Shown here piece after piece: positions 12,891-23,740 of a DNA stretch of 64,000 bases (position 1 is its first letter; each line of letters opens with the position of its first letter). The DNA is from Temnopleurus reevesii (taxonomy: Eukaryota; Echinodermata; Echinoidea; Temnopleuroida; Temnopleuridae). The stretch spans positions 62,001 through 126,000 of the forward strand of contig BQKZ01000114.1 in NCBI GenBank assembly GCA_036244855.1. Direction: 5' to 3'. The notes beneath the pieces are model-generated. The model was not told the origin of the DNA. It did no database searches and saw nothing but the letters and a program-made list of their open reading frames with translations. A program made the position numbers and the translations under genes.

Positions 12891-13439
12891 TAACCTCCAT
12901 TCAAATGTATGAAATCAGTAAGTCAATATTCTTCTTTCTGCTGTCAATGGTAACATGTCCAGCATGATGATATTGCGGATTCTATAAGATTTTGGGATGT
13001 AAATTTCATAATAATATATCTAGGGAGGTACATGCATGAATTTGCTCTAAATAATGAAGCTACTTTTGTCAATTAAGGGTTGTGTGATTGTATGCTAATT
13101 GATTATATGTTTACCACAATTTCTTGTCATTATGTAAATTTTCCCATATATGTGGAAATCTATAACCTGAAATACACTGGTAGTGGTAATAGCAAACTCA
13201 AGCTGAAGATTAGAACATTGATAAGTATTTTTGTTGAAAATAAACAGAAATCTTTGAATTCAAGATAGAAAATGAAATATTATTTAATGAGTCTTGATGG
13301 GAATGCATAGCTGAAAGTAGTATGCAACAGTAAAATTGTAAATGTAAAGATGAAAATAGTCTGTCTTTGATAAATGGAGTAGAGAAGAACTTTTTGCAGG
13401 TAATAAAAATATGTAATATTGGAATTTGAAATCTCAGTG

Positions 13440-13890
13440 AGGAAGAAACATTAGGGTTAGAAGAAAATTTCACAGGCTGTGCTTTGAAACGAAAAAAATT
13501 ATATTAGACAGTGCAGTAATAGCAATTACCTTGTATCTGTTTCGATGCACATAATTATGTGAAAATGTAGTGGAAGATTTAGCCCCTAAAGGATTCATAC
13601 AGCAATTGGTAGTAAATCAGTAACAGCTTTTAATAAATAGCAGACAGAATGTGTAAAAGTGAATGTAAAAATAACAGGTAGGGAAGAAAGTTTCACAGGC
13701 GTGTGCTTTGAAAAAACCCCTGATCATATAGAATTAAGCAATGCAGCAAAAGCAATTGCCTTGTACAGTTGTATCTGTTCAGATGCTCATAACGTATGTG
13801 AAAATGTTACACAGTCATGCAGCAGAAAGTAGTAAATCAGTAACAGCTTTCAAGTTTCTGCAGACAGAATAAATAATGGAGAAATCCCGT
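13440..13890. repeat. Two-copy tandem repeat (~235 nt)
   Basis: TTTCACAGGC..GTGCTTTGAAA, AGCAATTACCTTGTA and GTGAAAATGT recur in order at about 13465 and 13688. Confidence 0.65.
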
Positions 13891-14432
13891 CGTGAAGTGA
13901 TAATTTTTGCAGGCTTGGGCTGCTTGGGAAAAAGTGATTGCAAATCCCATTTGAAGGTAGCATTGGATACAATCAGTTTGAAGAGATTCAGTTGATAAAG
14001 TTGACTGCTGCCCTCTTGTGGTATACCTTGTATAGTTGTCTGGGCTGATAGATTTTTGAGAAATGAGTTGTGTTGTTGTCTACATCTGTGACTTTTTTAG
14101 CTTGTCTTCAACTGATACATTGTCTGGCTTATGTATTCCTAGACTCATGGAGGATTATTGCATCTAATTTGAAAGTTTTCAAATTTTGAATATGCAGAAT
14201 GATTGAATGGTGTGCATTATTTTGACTTATTATACTTTACACCTGTGACTGTCTTTATTTGTTCACAGACAGTTTTGGAATAGCATTGATGCCACATTGC
14301 TATGAGCAGACATTCCAACAGAAAATTGTATTCTAAATGTCAATTGCGCTTGGATGAGGGGTAGCAAACTCAATAGGTGTTGGTGTTAAAACATTCAGAT
14401 GAAAACAAGCTAAAAATGCCATGCAATTTGAT

Positions 14433-14832
14433 AAGTGGGCAATTCCACGGTAACGGTAACGGAATTACAAATCAAGAGGTTTTGGGCTCTTATTTTATTT
14501 CTTTGTGCTATACTTGTATGATCTTAGTCAGTTTGAATACTTTTATATGGCGCAGAGGTACTATTGCTATCATCTGAAACACAAAATCTGTCAGATTTCT
14601 TTTTTGTTTGGAGACCAGCGAGGTATTGTGATTCGGTAACGGAATTTCCAGAGAGTAATTCCGTTACCGACTCACAATACCTCGCTGGTCTCCAAACAAA
14701 AAAGAAATCTGATAGACTTTGTTTCAGCTGATAGCAATAGTATCTCTGCGCCATGTAAGAGGATATTTCAAGTTTACTTTTTCCGTTTGGAATTAAATTT
14801 TTCCCCATTTTCCCATGTGGAAATGCCCAAGT
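14433..14832. mobile_element. 400-nt foldback element with long internal hairpin
   Basis: Termini AAGTGGGCAATTCCACGG and CCATGTGGAAATGCCCAAGT are inverted. Inside, two arms of about 120 nt (14529-14651 and 14660-14783) are almost perfect reverse complements and would form a very long hairpin. A related element with the same ends and size lies at 21903-22310. It is a non-autonomous DNA transposon or foldback element. Confidence 0.8.
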
Positions 14833-14980
14833 GCATTACCATTGTTCAATATATTTTGTTCTAGTATCTGAGGGTCATGAGTAGACAATACCACAGGGTA
14901 ATTGAATATTTTCCATGGAGAAAGCTTCATTATGTATTATGGTATGATGATGTTCGGCATTCATAGACGTCTATAGATCT

Positions 14981-15258
14981 TTAATAATAATAATAATAAT
15001 AATACACGGCTTTTATATAGCGCTTATCAAGTCTTCATTAGAATTATCTAAGCGCGCTACAATTGCAGCATCATTACCCTGGCTTTAGCCTGGCAGCCAC
15101 TTTATTAGCGCACCTGGAATTTCAAGGAAAATATTCCTACCAGGTACCCATTCACCTCACCTGGGTTGAGTGCAGCACAATGTGGATGAATTTCTTGCTG
15201 AAGGAAATTGACGCAATAAGTGGGATTCGAACCTACGACCCTTTAATACTCCCATACG
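14981..15258 (-). mobile_element. tRNA-derived SINE, truncated
   Basis: Reading on the minus strand: a B-box-like GGTTCGAATCCC near 15225-15238, a body with CAACCCAGGTGAGGTGAATG and GGGTAATGATGCTGCAATTG, an AAGCGCTATATAAAAGCC end and an (ATT)n tail (14981-15003 on the plus strand). It matches 33316-33634 over its length but lacks the tRNA A-box part. Confidence 0.8.
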
Positions 15259-15446
15259 AAGCGAAGGAGGGGAGAAAAATAAGGAATATCATTATTTGTC
15301 GGCGTCTCACCATGTATGAATTTCCTTATTCTTTCCACAAACTGATCTGTTGATCATATGTTAAAAGACCATTACTGAAATATTGAATTTTGCATCTTTT
15401 TTATTATTATAGGTTTTTTTTCTTTTCTTATTTTCTATTTTCGCAG

Positions 15447-15608
15447 GAACAGAAAAACAGCCACTCCTCATCAAGTGGGACCAAGGAGCAGGAACAGGAT
15501 CCAAATCTCAAAGAGTTCCAGAAGTCTACACTGCGTTATGCAAACCTCAAACTAGGACCAAGCACATCCAAGCAGGACCAGGAACCAAAGCTTATCTCGG
15601 AACAGAAT
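15447..15608 (+). CDS. APBB2: APBB exon a: linker before PTB1
   Basis: This 54-codon exon (phase 0 to 0) starts after TTTCGCAG and ends at AAT|GTAAGA. The translation is low-complexity and hydrophilic, rich in Ser, Gln, Glu and Lys (begins EQKNSHSSSSGTKEQEQ). That suits the disordered linker between the WW and PTB1 domains of Fe65 proteins. Support comes from the splice sites, the open frame and the phase match to the next exon, not from homology, because this linker is poorly conserved. It has no ATG usable as a family start, so at least one upstream exon must exist. No local copy of this exon was seen, unlike the next seven exons. Confidence 0.72.
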
Positions 15609-15839
15609 GTAAGATATAAAGAAAAAACTTAAACACTTGGCTTATTATAAAACTGTACTTTATATTCATATAATACAGAGTTGTGTCTCATAAAGCTGTT
15701 CATAGATGTACGTATAAACGACTGATGACCCTTATTTTTTTTTTTTACACACAATGATAACCCCTGCGGCTGAATCGCACCTGAGAAAGGGTTAGCAGTC
15801 TTATTTTTTTAGACTTGTGTGGATCTACGAGCAGCTTTA

Positions 15840-16406
15840 TGGAACACAACCCTTGTCATTAAAAAAAATCATCTTTATCATTAACATTCTCCTACAAATT
15901 TGGTCACATTTATTGATTAACTCTTTATCTTTCCCTCTCCCGCTCAATGAAACGGGTTTTTGGATAATTAGTATCATTATTATTAAGCCGTTTTCTCTTT
16001 CTCTCCCACTCATTGTACCAGAATGATCGAAGAGGTCTTGAGTATTATTATTTTTTTTTGGGGGGGGGGGCTTAATCTTTTAAGAGCCCCCCCCCCCCCA
16101 CACACACACACAATTGACATGTATTAGGATAAAATCCTTTCATTAAGCCTCTCATCAAAATTTGCTACAGTTTGTTGATTTAATCACACTCTCTTTCTCT
16201 GTTTCCTTCCCCGTTCACCAACCTACCTGACAGGTTTTAATTAAAAAAAAAATAATATTTACAGGACCTCCCCCCCCCCACACACACACACCATTTACTT
16301 TTTTAGGGTAATGTACTTATTAGTAAGCCTCTCCTACAAATTTGTTACCATTTATTGATTCACTCTCTCTCTCTCTCTCTCTCCCTCTCACCAACCTACC
16401 TGGCAG
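15840..16406. repeat. Intronic tandem units that include the exon b 3' splice site
   Basis: A unit of about 180 nt (TTAAGCCTCTC..CAAATTTG, TTATTGATT, CTCTCTC, CACCAACCTACCTGRCAGGTT) occurs at about 16141 and 16317, with a more decayed copy near 15870. Poly-G and poly-C runs at 16062-16098 and 16268-16277 followed by (CA)n belong to it. The last unit ends in the genuine acceptor at 16406, and the previous one gives a decoy acceptor near 16235. Confidence 0.75.
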
Positions 16407-16565
16407 GTTCGAGGTATCCGGTTCCATGTCCGCTCCCTAGGGTGGGTCGAGATGGAAGATGCTGATCTGTCGCCGGGCAAGAGCAGTCTTGCTGTCAATA
16501 ACTGCATACGGCAGCTATCGTACCGCAAGAATGACATCCGCGACACTGCTGGAATCTGGGGAGAG
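16407..16565 (+). CDS. APBB2: APBB exon b: first half of PTB1
   Basis: This 53-codon exon is phase 0 to 0, with acceptor CTACCTGGCAG and donor GAG|GTAAGA. It carries the hallmark start of Fe65 PTB1: FHVRSLGWVEM, then SSLAVNNCIRQLSYRKNDI and GIWGE. These are the first beta-strand, the helix alpha-1 that contains the family's conserved VNNCIRQL segment, and the following strand. The acceptor lies at the end of a tandem intronic repeat (15840-16406), so a decoy acceptor of nearly the same sequence occurs near 16235. A damaged copy of the 3' two thirds of the exon lies at 16654-16747. Confidence 0.96.
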
Positions 16566-16653
16566 GTAAGAAATTTCTTGACGTGTTCAAGACAGGTAAT
16601 AATGATAATAATAGTGGTTATCTATATAATTCCTAGGTCCAATTTTATCTATC

Positions 16654-16747
16654 ACTGGCAAAGAACAGTCTTGCCGTCAATAACTGCATACGGCAGCTAA
16701 CGTACCGCAAGAATGACATCCGAGACACCGCCGGAATCTGGTGAGAG
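16654..16747 (+). pseudogene. Partial copy of PTB1 exon b
   Basis: The copy aligns to the last 29 codons of the exon at 16407-16565. I count four synonymous changes, two missense changes (Ser to Asn, Ser to Thr) and one nonsense change (GGA to TGA just before the donor). The donor itself has decayed from GTAAG to GTTAAT. The 5' part of the exon and its acceptor are absent. It lies in the same orientation about 90 bp downstream of the parent exon. The excess of silent changes suggests that one of the two copies diverged while still under coding constraint, or that an allelic haplotype was assembled in tandem. Confidence 0.85.
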
Positions 16748-17029
16748 GTTAATGAAAGATTTTATTTTCCTTTTCCATTCAACTTGCTATCAATCTTAAC
16801 TTTCAGACAACACCCCTAATTTCTGATTTTGTGGTTTAACCATTCAAAAAATTCTAAAATCAAACTGTCTTGCATATCCAATTGTCTTTTTTTTTTAAAT
16901 CATACCTCCACTATCAAGATATCAATGAAATAATTAAATAAATTCAATAAAAGTTTTTTTAAATAAACAAAAAAAAAACGTAAAATTATATTTGTGAAAA
17001 TTTTCTTTCGTAATATGTATAAAGGTCTT

Positions 17030-17203
17030 TTTGCTCGGGAGCTGAAATTCATTGCAAATCAATTTGCAAGTCAGTTGTAAATTAAAACATGTGTGCTCTT
17101 TCATTTGTGCACAACCTACACTCGTAACAAGACATGCATTTAACAATGATTTTAATTGGCACTTTCCAATCACCTTGCAATCAATTGCAACTTTCCAGAA
17201 AGA
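17030..17203. mobile_element. TTGCAA-rich MITE, degenerate copy
   Basis: Resembles the better copies at 21069-21238 and 57165-57337 (TIR GGTGTTGCTCA), with CATTTAACAATGATTTTAATTG and TTGCAATCAATTGCAACTTT inside. The ends are eroded. Confidence 0.5.
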
Positions 17204-17292
17204 TCCCTTAGTTTTCTTGGAGCATGAGATGGTGACTTCAAAACCTAATATTTGCATTTTATCTTCCTCTCTCTCATTATACCTACCTCCAG

Positions 17293-17420
17293 GGAAAAGA
17301 CATGTACATGGTGTTAGAGGATGAGTACCTGAAGCTAACAGACCCTACCGACTCCACAGTACTCAACTCACAACACGTCTGTAGCATTAGAGTCTGGGGT
17401 GTGGGACGAGACAATGGCAG
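17293..17420 (+). CDS. APBB2: APBB exon c: middle of PTB1
   Basis: This 128-nt exon (phase 0 to 2) has acceptor TACCTCCAG and donor GGCAG|GTGAG. It encodes GKDMYMVLEDEYLKL, then a loop with DPTDS and the strongly conserved strand VCSIRVWGVGRDNG plus two bases of Arg. It ends at the exact position where vertebrate Fe65 genes place a neural 6-nt microexon. The next constitutive exon is 33.7 kb away. Several degenerate copies of its 3' half follow in the first 700 bp of the intron, separated by TG-rich microsatellite. Confidence 0.96.
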
Positions 17421-17517
17421 GTGAGAATCCTTTCTTTTTGTTGTAGAATTTGAAGAATATATTATATTGCTATGTATATGATGTGTGTGGGTATGTGTAT
17501 GCATTATCCCAATATCT

Positions 17518-18115
17518 GTGCTGTCAACTTACAACTCTCTAAAGCATTTGAGTCAATTTTTTTTTTTAATTTGTGTATGTGTGCATATGTGTGCATATGG
17601 TTTTGTATAGTCCCAATACTTATACATATACCTGTGATTGATGTGTGTGTGTGTGTGTTTGTGTGTGTGTTTGTGAGTAGTCTCAAAACCTATACCTAAA
17701 TTCCTTCGTCCTCAACTCACAACACAACTGTACCATTTGAGTGTGGGATGAGGGATAAGATAATACCAGATGAGAAATCAAAGATGATTTGACATATGTA
17801 TGTGAGTGTGCATGTGTGTGTGTGGTTGTGTGTAGTCCCAAAACCTATACCTAAATACCTGTGTCTCCAACTTACAACATGACCATACCATTCAAGTGTG
17901 TGATGTGGGACGAGATAATGGCAGATGAGAAATGAGATTATTTGATGTGGGTATGTGATTGTGCATGTGTGTGTATGTGATTGTGCATGTGTGTGTGTAT
18001 GTGATTGTGCAAGTGTGTGGGTTTGCGTTTGTGTATTTGCATGCATGAAAATATTGTTAATAACTATTAGCATGTTCTCAACTTACAACACTGCAGAGGG
18101 TTTTGAATGTGAGTT
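17518..18115 (+). pseudogene. Array of decayed copies of exon c 3' half
   Basis: Four segments resemble the 3' half of the exon at 17293-17420, including its motif CTCAACTCACAACAC: 17518-17554, 17710-17774, 17865-17930 and 18075-18115. The third still reads GGGACGAGATAATGGCAGATGAG against parental GGGACGAGACAATGGCAG|GTGAG. Copies are spaced 150-215 bp apart and separated by (TG)n-type repeats, so a unit of exon end plus following intron has been tandemly duplicated. None keeps a usable acceptor or full reading frame. Confidence 0.75.
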
Positions 18116-18289
18116 GTCATAACTGCGTGACAAGGAGAAGAAAAATGAATGTTTCTGATGGAAAATTACAAAACATCTGTTGAATATGTTTGGGATTTAC
18201 AATTTGGACAACACAAATGCTTTATAGTTTGCACCTTCAATTGGTCCCCAAAGAAATCAATCTTGGTAGAACAACCACTCATATAGGAA

Positions 18290-18995
18290 ATTAATCAAAT
18301 TGATTTTACAAAACTTTCTAAAAAAAAGAAACTTCATAATGTCTCATGAAAGCTCAAATAAAGAGAAAGAGAAGGGGAAGAAGACGCAAACGTATTTGAC
18401 AAAATTCATATTAAATTAATTATATAAAGTTTAATTTAGTTAAAGTAATTTTCTCAGACTTAATGCATGACACCTCAAAAGACAATTATGTAACCACAAA
18501 TTGCTTGATAACAAGAAATCATGACACAGAGACAGATAAAGAGATAAAGGGAAGATGCTCGGACATGTTTTCAAAACCTTGGAATAGATCATTTTACAAA
18601 ACCATAAGAATAAAGCTGAATTATGGCATCTGATGAAAGCTCCAAAACGAGTAATTTAACCACAAGCATCTCGAGAATAAGAAAGAGAGAGAGAGGGGAG
18701 AGAGAGAGTTGAGTGAAGTGGATATGTTTTGAAAACATGGAAATGAATTCAATTCATTCGACAGAACTTTCTCAATTACAAACTTAACATATGGTGCACA
18801 GTTAAAGCTAGGAACGATTCATATAACCACAAAACGACATTGAGAACAAAAGAAAGCAAGATAGATAGAGATAAGTGAAGGGGCATCATGTTTTGAAAGT
18901 ATTGAAATTATGAAACGATTTTACTCAATCTGGTAATAGTGTCTTATGACCATGAAAGCTTGAAAAAGAATCATGCAACCACAACATTCTGGGAA
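18290..18995. repeat. Tandem array, unit ~170-190 nt, about four copies
   Basis: Units share ATGAAAGCTC.AAAA, AACCACAA, AGAAAGAGA.A and TGTTTTGAAA.. words in the same order, with purine-rich stretches. Confidence 0.7.
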
Positions 18996-19892
18996 GAAAG
19001 ACAGGGCTGCCAACAATCACTCTTTGAGAATGAGATTCACTTACCTCAGATGTTTCTCACTATCAAACTTTGTGTTTCATTTGCATCAATTTCTATTGAT
19101 TTCACTCATTTTTACAATTGAATTATAAACATTGGTCTATGGGAGTCTCCCCCACAGTTAGTTTCCAATGTTGGCAGTCCTGGGAAGAGATACATAGACA
19201 TATAGAGAGACAGACATAGGAGAAAGAAAGAGGACAGGCATGCTCTTGGAAATGTCACAATGTATGGGCAATAGCCCCTCAGGTAGAAATATCCAGGGAA
19301 AAGTGGGTTATGCATTATAAGAAGGATTAACCGACATCTGATGAGAGGTAAATGTAGTGGGACTACAGACAGGTAAACGGGTAAAGGCAGGCTGCATTCT
19401 ACCCATTGTCTGAGGGGAGGGTCTCTCTTTTTTTAATCCATTGGCTAATGGAATTGGGAAGTTCCTGTAAAAAGTCAGTGGAAATTTCATAATTCTGTAT
19501 TCAATGTGTTAACTCTAGACATTGTGTTTAATAACCAGGTGCTTTTCTGTACCTGCGTCTGCATGTATGTTTTTTTATAATTTTTTAAAGACCGTCATAC
19601 CAGGGTTGTGTTTCATAAAGCTGTTAGTAGATATACAGAAGACTGTAAGATTGTTGATCCTTTACTGTACTCAATAATAACCAATGCCGCTGAATCGCAT
19701 GTGAGAATGGATCACCCGAGTCATTTGGAGAGTCATGCGTAGATCTATGAACAGCTCTATAAAATTCAACCCTGGAAATTAGAAAAATCAGCCACATTTC
19801 CATCTTCTTCAAACTTCAAACTTTTGGGGGAAATAATAAGGCTATTGTCTCTCTTTAGGTCTGAACTTTATACCTTCATGTTCTGTCTTGAC

Positions 19893-21560
19893 AGGTAGTC
19901 AGACTATATGCAGGTAAATGTAGGACAAAGCCCCCCTTCATATGAGGCTGAACTGTCCCTGAAGCTTGAGACGTTGCAATCAGGTACTTGTCTCCACTTT
20001 ACTTCAGCATTATTTTTGCATACCTTGGACAGGTAACATGAGTGAAACTGAAATGTAGGCCACATTGTCGGGGCCGCTCCTAACTCAATTTTCAGACATT
20101 GTGGGCAATAATGGGTTTCTTGTCGCGATTAACGTCTACATTTTATACAGCAGTGACCTATATTTCAAAGAGGTAGTCAAACAAATTACACCTAAACAGC
20201 TTAACTTAAAGGTTAGATCAAAGAAAAGAGTTAGACAGATATCTCCTTCCCTTGTAATTTCATTCCTCGATGTTCCATTTTTAAAAGGTTGTCAGACTAC
20301 ATACAGGTAAACAAATAAATTTAAAGGTAGGACACATTTCCCCCCTCCACTTGAAACTAAAGCGCTCCTTCAAAGCCTAGATATGATGAAAATGATACAG
20401 CTTTTGCCTTGACCTGTGTCTACACAAATACAGGTTACGTCTGGTAAACTGAAATGTAAACCACATTGTAGGGGCAGGCCACCTTCTTAAAACTTGAGAC
20501 TTTGTGGGAAATTATGTAGCTCTTGTCTAGAATTGTGTCTGAACTTCATTCCTCGATGTTCTATATTTGAAGGTTGTCAAACTACATACAGGTAAACAGG
20601 TAAACGGGTAAACTTAAAGGTAGGACACATATTCCCCGGCCACTTGATTGCAAAGCGCTCCTTCTAAAGCCCTAGATACATGTATGATGGCAATGATACA
20701 ACTTTTGCATTGACCCGTGTCTACTTGGATACAGGTAGCGTCTGGTAAACTGAAATGTAAACCACATTGCAGGGGCCCACCTTCTTCAAACTTGGGACTT
20801 TGTGGACAATAACAAGGCTCTCTTATGTTCTCATATAAAAGCAAATATTTTAACATACTTAAATGTTAGCGAATTGACTTAATTTCAGACCTTTTCACAC
20901 ATTGACAAGTTATTTTTACAAGCTTGGGAAAACAACTGTGCACAAGTCAATGGGCATTATAATGAGTGAAGAATTTAGCAAATTCATGATGGTGAAAATC
21001 AGGAAAATAAACTCCTAGCAAAAATTTCAGCCTATACAGTAACTTTCAACAAGTAGACTGACTAGTGAGGTGTTGCTCATAATCAACTGCAAATCAAATG
21101 CAACTTTGCAAGTTGTAACGCGCATTTTCATTAGAGCACGGTATGCGCATTTAACAATAAGCGCGTGAAACAATGATTTTGATTGGCACGTTCCGATCAA
21201 CTGCAACTTGCGATCAATTGCAACTTTTGAGCAACACCCCCTATGACAGGTAAACTAAGGTAAACTTAAAAGTAGGACACATTCCCTCACATGACGGCTA
21301 GGGCCTCCTCCATATCCTTGATATTTAGGAAATAATGAGGTGTTTGTCTTTACTTTATGTCTGATGGGTTTTTTTTTGCATACAGGTGATATCAGGTAAA
21401 GCGAAATCTAGGCCACATTGTAGGGGCCCCTCCTATTTCAATCTTAAGACATTATGGGCAATGGAGAGGCTTTTGTCTCAACTTACGTCTGAATTTTCTA
21501 CCTTTTCTCTTGGGTACTAGTAATTGGCAGTCTTACGTACATGCAGGTAGATGGAAATGA
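19893..21560. repeat. Tandem array, unit ~285-395 nt, about five copies, with element insertions
   Basis: Units begin GTCAGACTACATACAGGTAA and contain AAGGTAGGACACAT, GGTAAACTGAAATGTA and CCACATTGTAGGGGC. Starts are near 19895, 20290, 20574, 21243 and 21527. The large gap between the third and fourth units contains a GGTGTTGCTCA element (21069-21238). Confidence 0.8.
21069..21238. mobile_element. 170-nt MITE, GGTGTTGCTCA family
   Basis: Terminal inverted repeats of about 24 nt, GGTGTTGCTCATAATCAACT and the complement ending TTTTGAGCAACACC. The interior has GTATGCGCATTTAACAATA. The sister copy is 57165-57337. Confidence 0.8.
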
Positions 21561-21902
21561 GGATAAAGTAGGACATGGCTATTATCGAGCCAGGTGTATT
21601 GCTTTGCTATATTTAGTGGATGCCGACTTCTTTTTTTGTTTCTTTGTCCTAATTCTAGATTGTTTTGTTCCACTTCTTTGCTGAGAAGGGTTTTTCCCCC
21701 TCTTGAAAATTCCTAAAAGTATAGAGGCTGATTAGAAGAGCTTGTGGTTGTTATTTTGGCACAATTTTGTACCCAGCCTACTTTCATGAGAATTTTAATC
21801 TTGCGGAATATAAAAAGTTTGGATACTTCTAGTCCTTTTTTGGCAACTTTTATTACTTGAAACCACAGAACCACAATATTTCCTAATCTGGTTCTAAAAT
21901 AC

Positions 21903-22310
21903 TCAAGGCAATTCCATATGGGAAAAAATATGGAAATTTTTTTTTAAAGTGCCTCTAATTTTGCTCAGAGACAGTAGGTTGTTGATAATTTGCTTGGAAT
22001 CTGTCAAGTTTACAACATATTTTGAAAATATCTCTTCAGAAATATGCTAGGTATAATTTTTCTCAGCTTTGGGGACTGGTCCATGACTGAAATGGGAAAA
22101 TTCACTGATGTAATTTCGTTACTGACATTCTTCATACTTTAGAGCCATCCATGTGGACTATGCAAATGTTTGTTTCCTTTCCATATGCTAGCACTTACTC
22201 TATTCTACATTTTAAGAGTTTGACCATTATCTGCGACTGAGTTATAACAGACAAAAATGTAGCTCAAAATGGCATATTATTCTGTGACTGCCATGTGGAA
22301 TTGCCCTAAA
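21903..22310. mobile_element. ~408-nt element related to 14433-14832
   Basis: Left end CAAGGCAATTCCATATGG and right end CCATGTGGAATTGCCCTAAA are inverted. Size and termini match the foldback element at 14.4 kb, but the interior lacks the long hairpin. Confidence 0.65.
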
Positions 22311-22314
22311 GTAA

Positions 22315-22519
22315 ATACTGTATAAGCCAATATTTTGGCATACAGATATTTTCACAATATCTGACCAGTTTGACACATTGGCGTATTGTTATTTTCACGT
22401 TTTTGAAAGTGTTTGTACACAAATGAATGTGCATCATATAGAGTGGAAATTTTTGTAAGGTCATAACCGCGAAATTAGTAAAAATAAAGCCACCGCGAAA
22501 ATTTCAGCTTATAGAGAAC
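22315..22519. repeat. Dispersed element, ACTGTATAAGC family, copy 2
   Basis: ACTGTATAAGCCAATATTTT at the left, AAAATTTCAGCTTATAGAG at the right, and a GACCAGTTTGACA interior. It is inverted relative to 10175-10349. Confidence 0.65.
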
Positions 22520-23034
22520 ATTTCAATATAAGTGCTTTTTGCTTGCTTGTTTTAAGGTTTGCTACCCACAATGGGTGTGGGGTATTTTCAGTATTTTACA
22601 CATTTGGAGATAATGACATTCTATGTGGGGAAAACCCCGGGGAACATGTAGATTATGTATTTTAGGATTATCAAATAAAGGGATTTCCGATCTTTTTTTT
22701 AATTCAGTAAACTGAATGTGTCGCAAGAATATGGGTTGTCTACTGACTACTTTCACACACAAAAAAAGTCAAGAGCTAGATACTGCCTTTATCCTTCCAG
22801 GGGTGGGGGGGGCGGGCTGTCTTCTTATCCATACAGTAGGCGTATGTGTGCTCATCAAGCCAGTGACACATTGGAAAGAAAGTCTCTCTTAATGTTGTTT
22901 TTTCAAAAATCAACCCTTTGCCTTGCAGTCAGGTAATTGTGACACATAAAAGTAAGTTTATGGACAATTATCTTTGTTTGCTGTGAGGCTACCTTGTCTT
23001 AATATGTTGGTTAAGTATGTGACTCTGATATTAA

Positions 23035-23162
23035 GACCCGGTCACAAAGGACCCCGAAAGCAACACGATTCACCCTGACTCTTTGTTAATTCACAGTCAA
23101 CTGCCTCAGAACAACAAGTCAGGGTGAATCGTGTTGCTTCCGGGGTCCTATGTGACAGGGGC
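23035..23162. mobile_element. Palindromic MITE, family A copy 2
   Basis: Preceded by TTAA (23031-23034) and followed by TTTA. The arms are nearly perfect inverted repeats (GACCCGGTCACAAAGGACCC / GGGGTCCTATGTGACAGGGG). Confidence 0.88.
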
Positions 23163-23370
23163 TTTAGGCCAAGTATTATTAGATGTAAAGGGAATATTTA
23201 AATCACTCACAAAGCTAAGCTGTCCTGTGAAATAGGGCACTTTGAATATATTTTTGTGGGTTCTTCTGGCATACAAATGTTGAACTTCTATTTTTTCACA
23301 TGTACATATATCAAAGATGGTTCTGGAATATCCATGACGATAGAAACTAGACTGGGAATCACCAAACGGC

Positions 23371-23740
23371 TTAAAGACACTGTTTAACATTGCGGTTGAA
23401 CAATTTAAAAAATTCTCAAACCAAGCTGTCTGTCCTATCTAGATATATTCAGATAGATGAAAAATCAACAGCAGATGCAAAAATAAAGAAAGTTATACAT
23501 GTACTATCAAGATATCTATGAACATTGAATTAAAGCGTAGGACCCACGCATATATTCCAGTACAAAGCCTATATGGAGGCAACGTTTTACATTTTCGTTT
23601 GTTTATAGCACTAAACGTCGATTTTATAGCCTGATATTTTCCCATTTTAGTTTATATGCACCATTAATCTTTCAGATAACCTCTATCATCTGGCAGTTGA
23701 GAATTTTTTAAATGAAAACAATGTTAAACAATGGCTTTAA
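23371..23740. mobile_element. 370-nt element with ~45-nt inverted ends
   Basis: Left TTAAAGACACTGTTTAACAT, right ATGTTAAACAATGGCTTTAA, each continued inward by AAAAAATTCTCAA and its complement. Partial relatives are at 26480-26760 and 58530-58680. Confidence 0.7.

Noticed and set aside
15063..15353. 96-codon frame just upstream of exon a
   Set aside because: Most of it is the antisense SINE body (GWVECSTMW-like wording recurs with the SINE at 33 kb), not a 5' exon.
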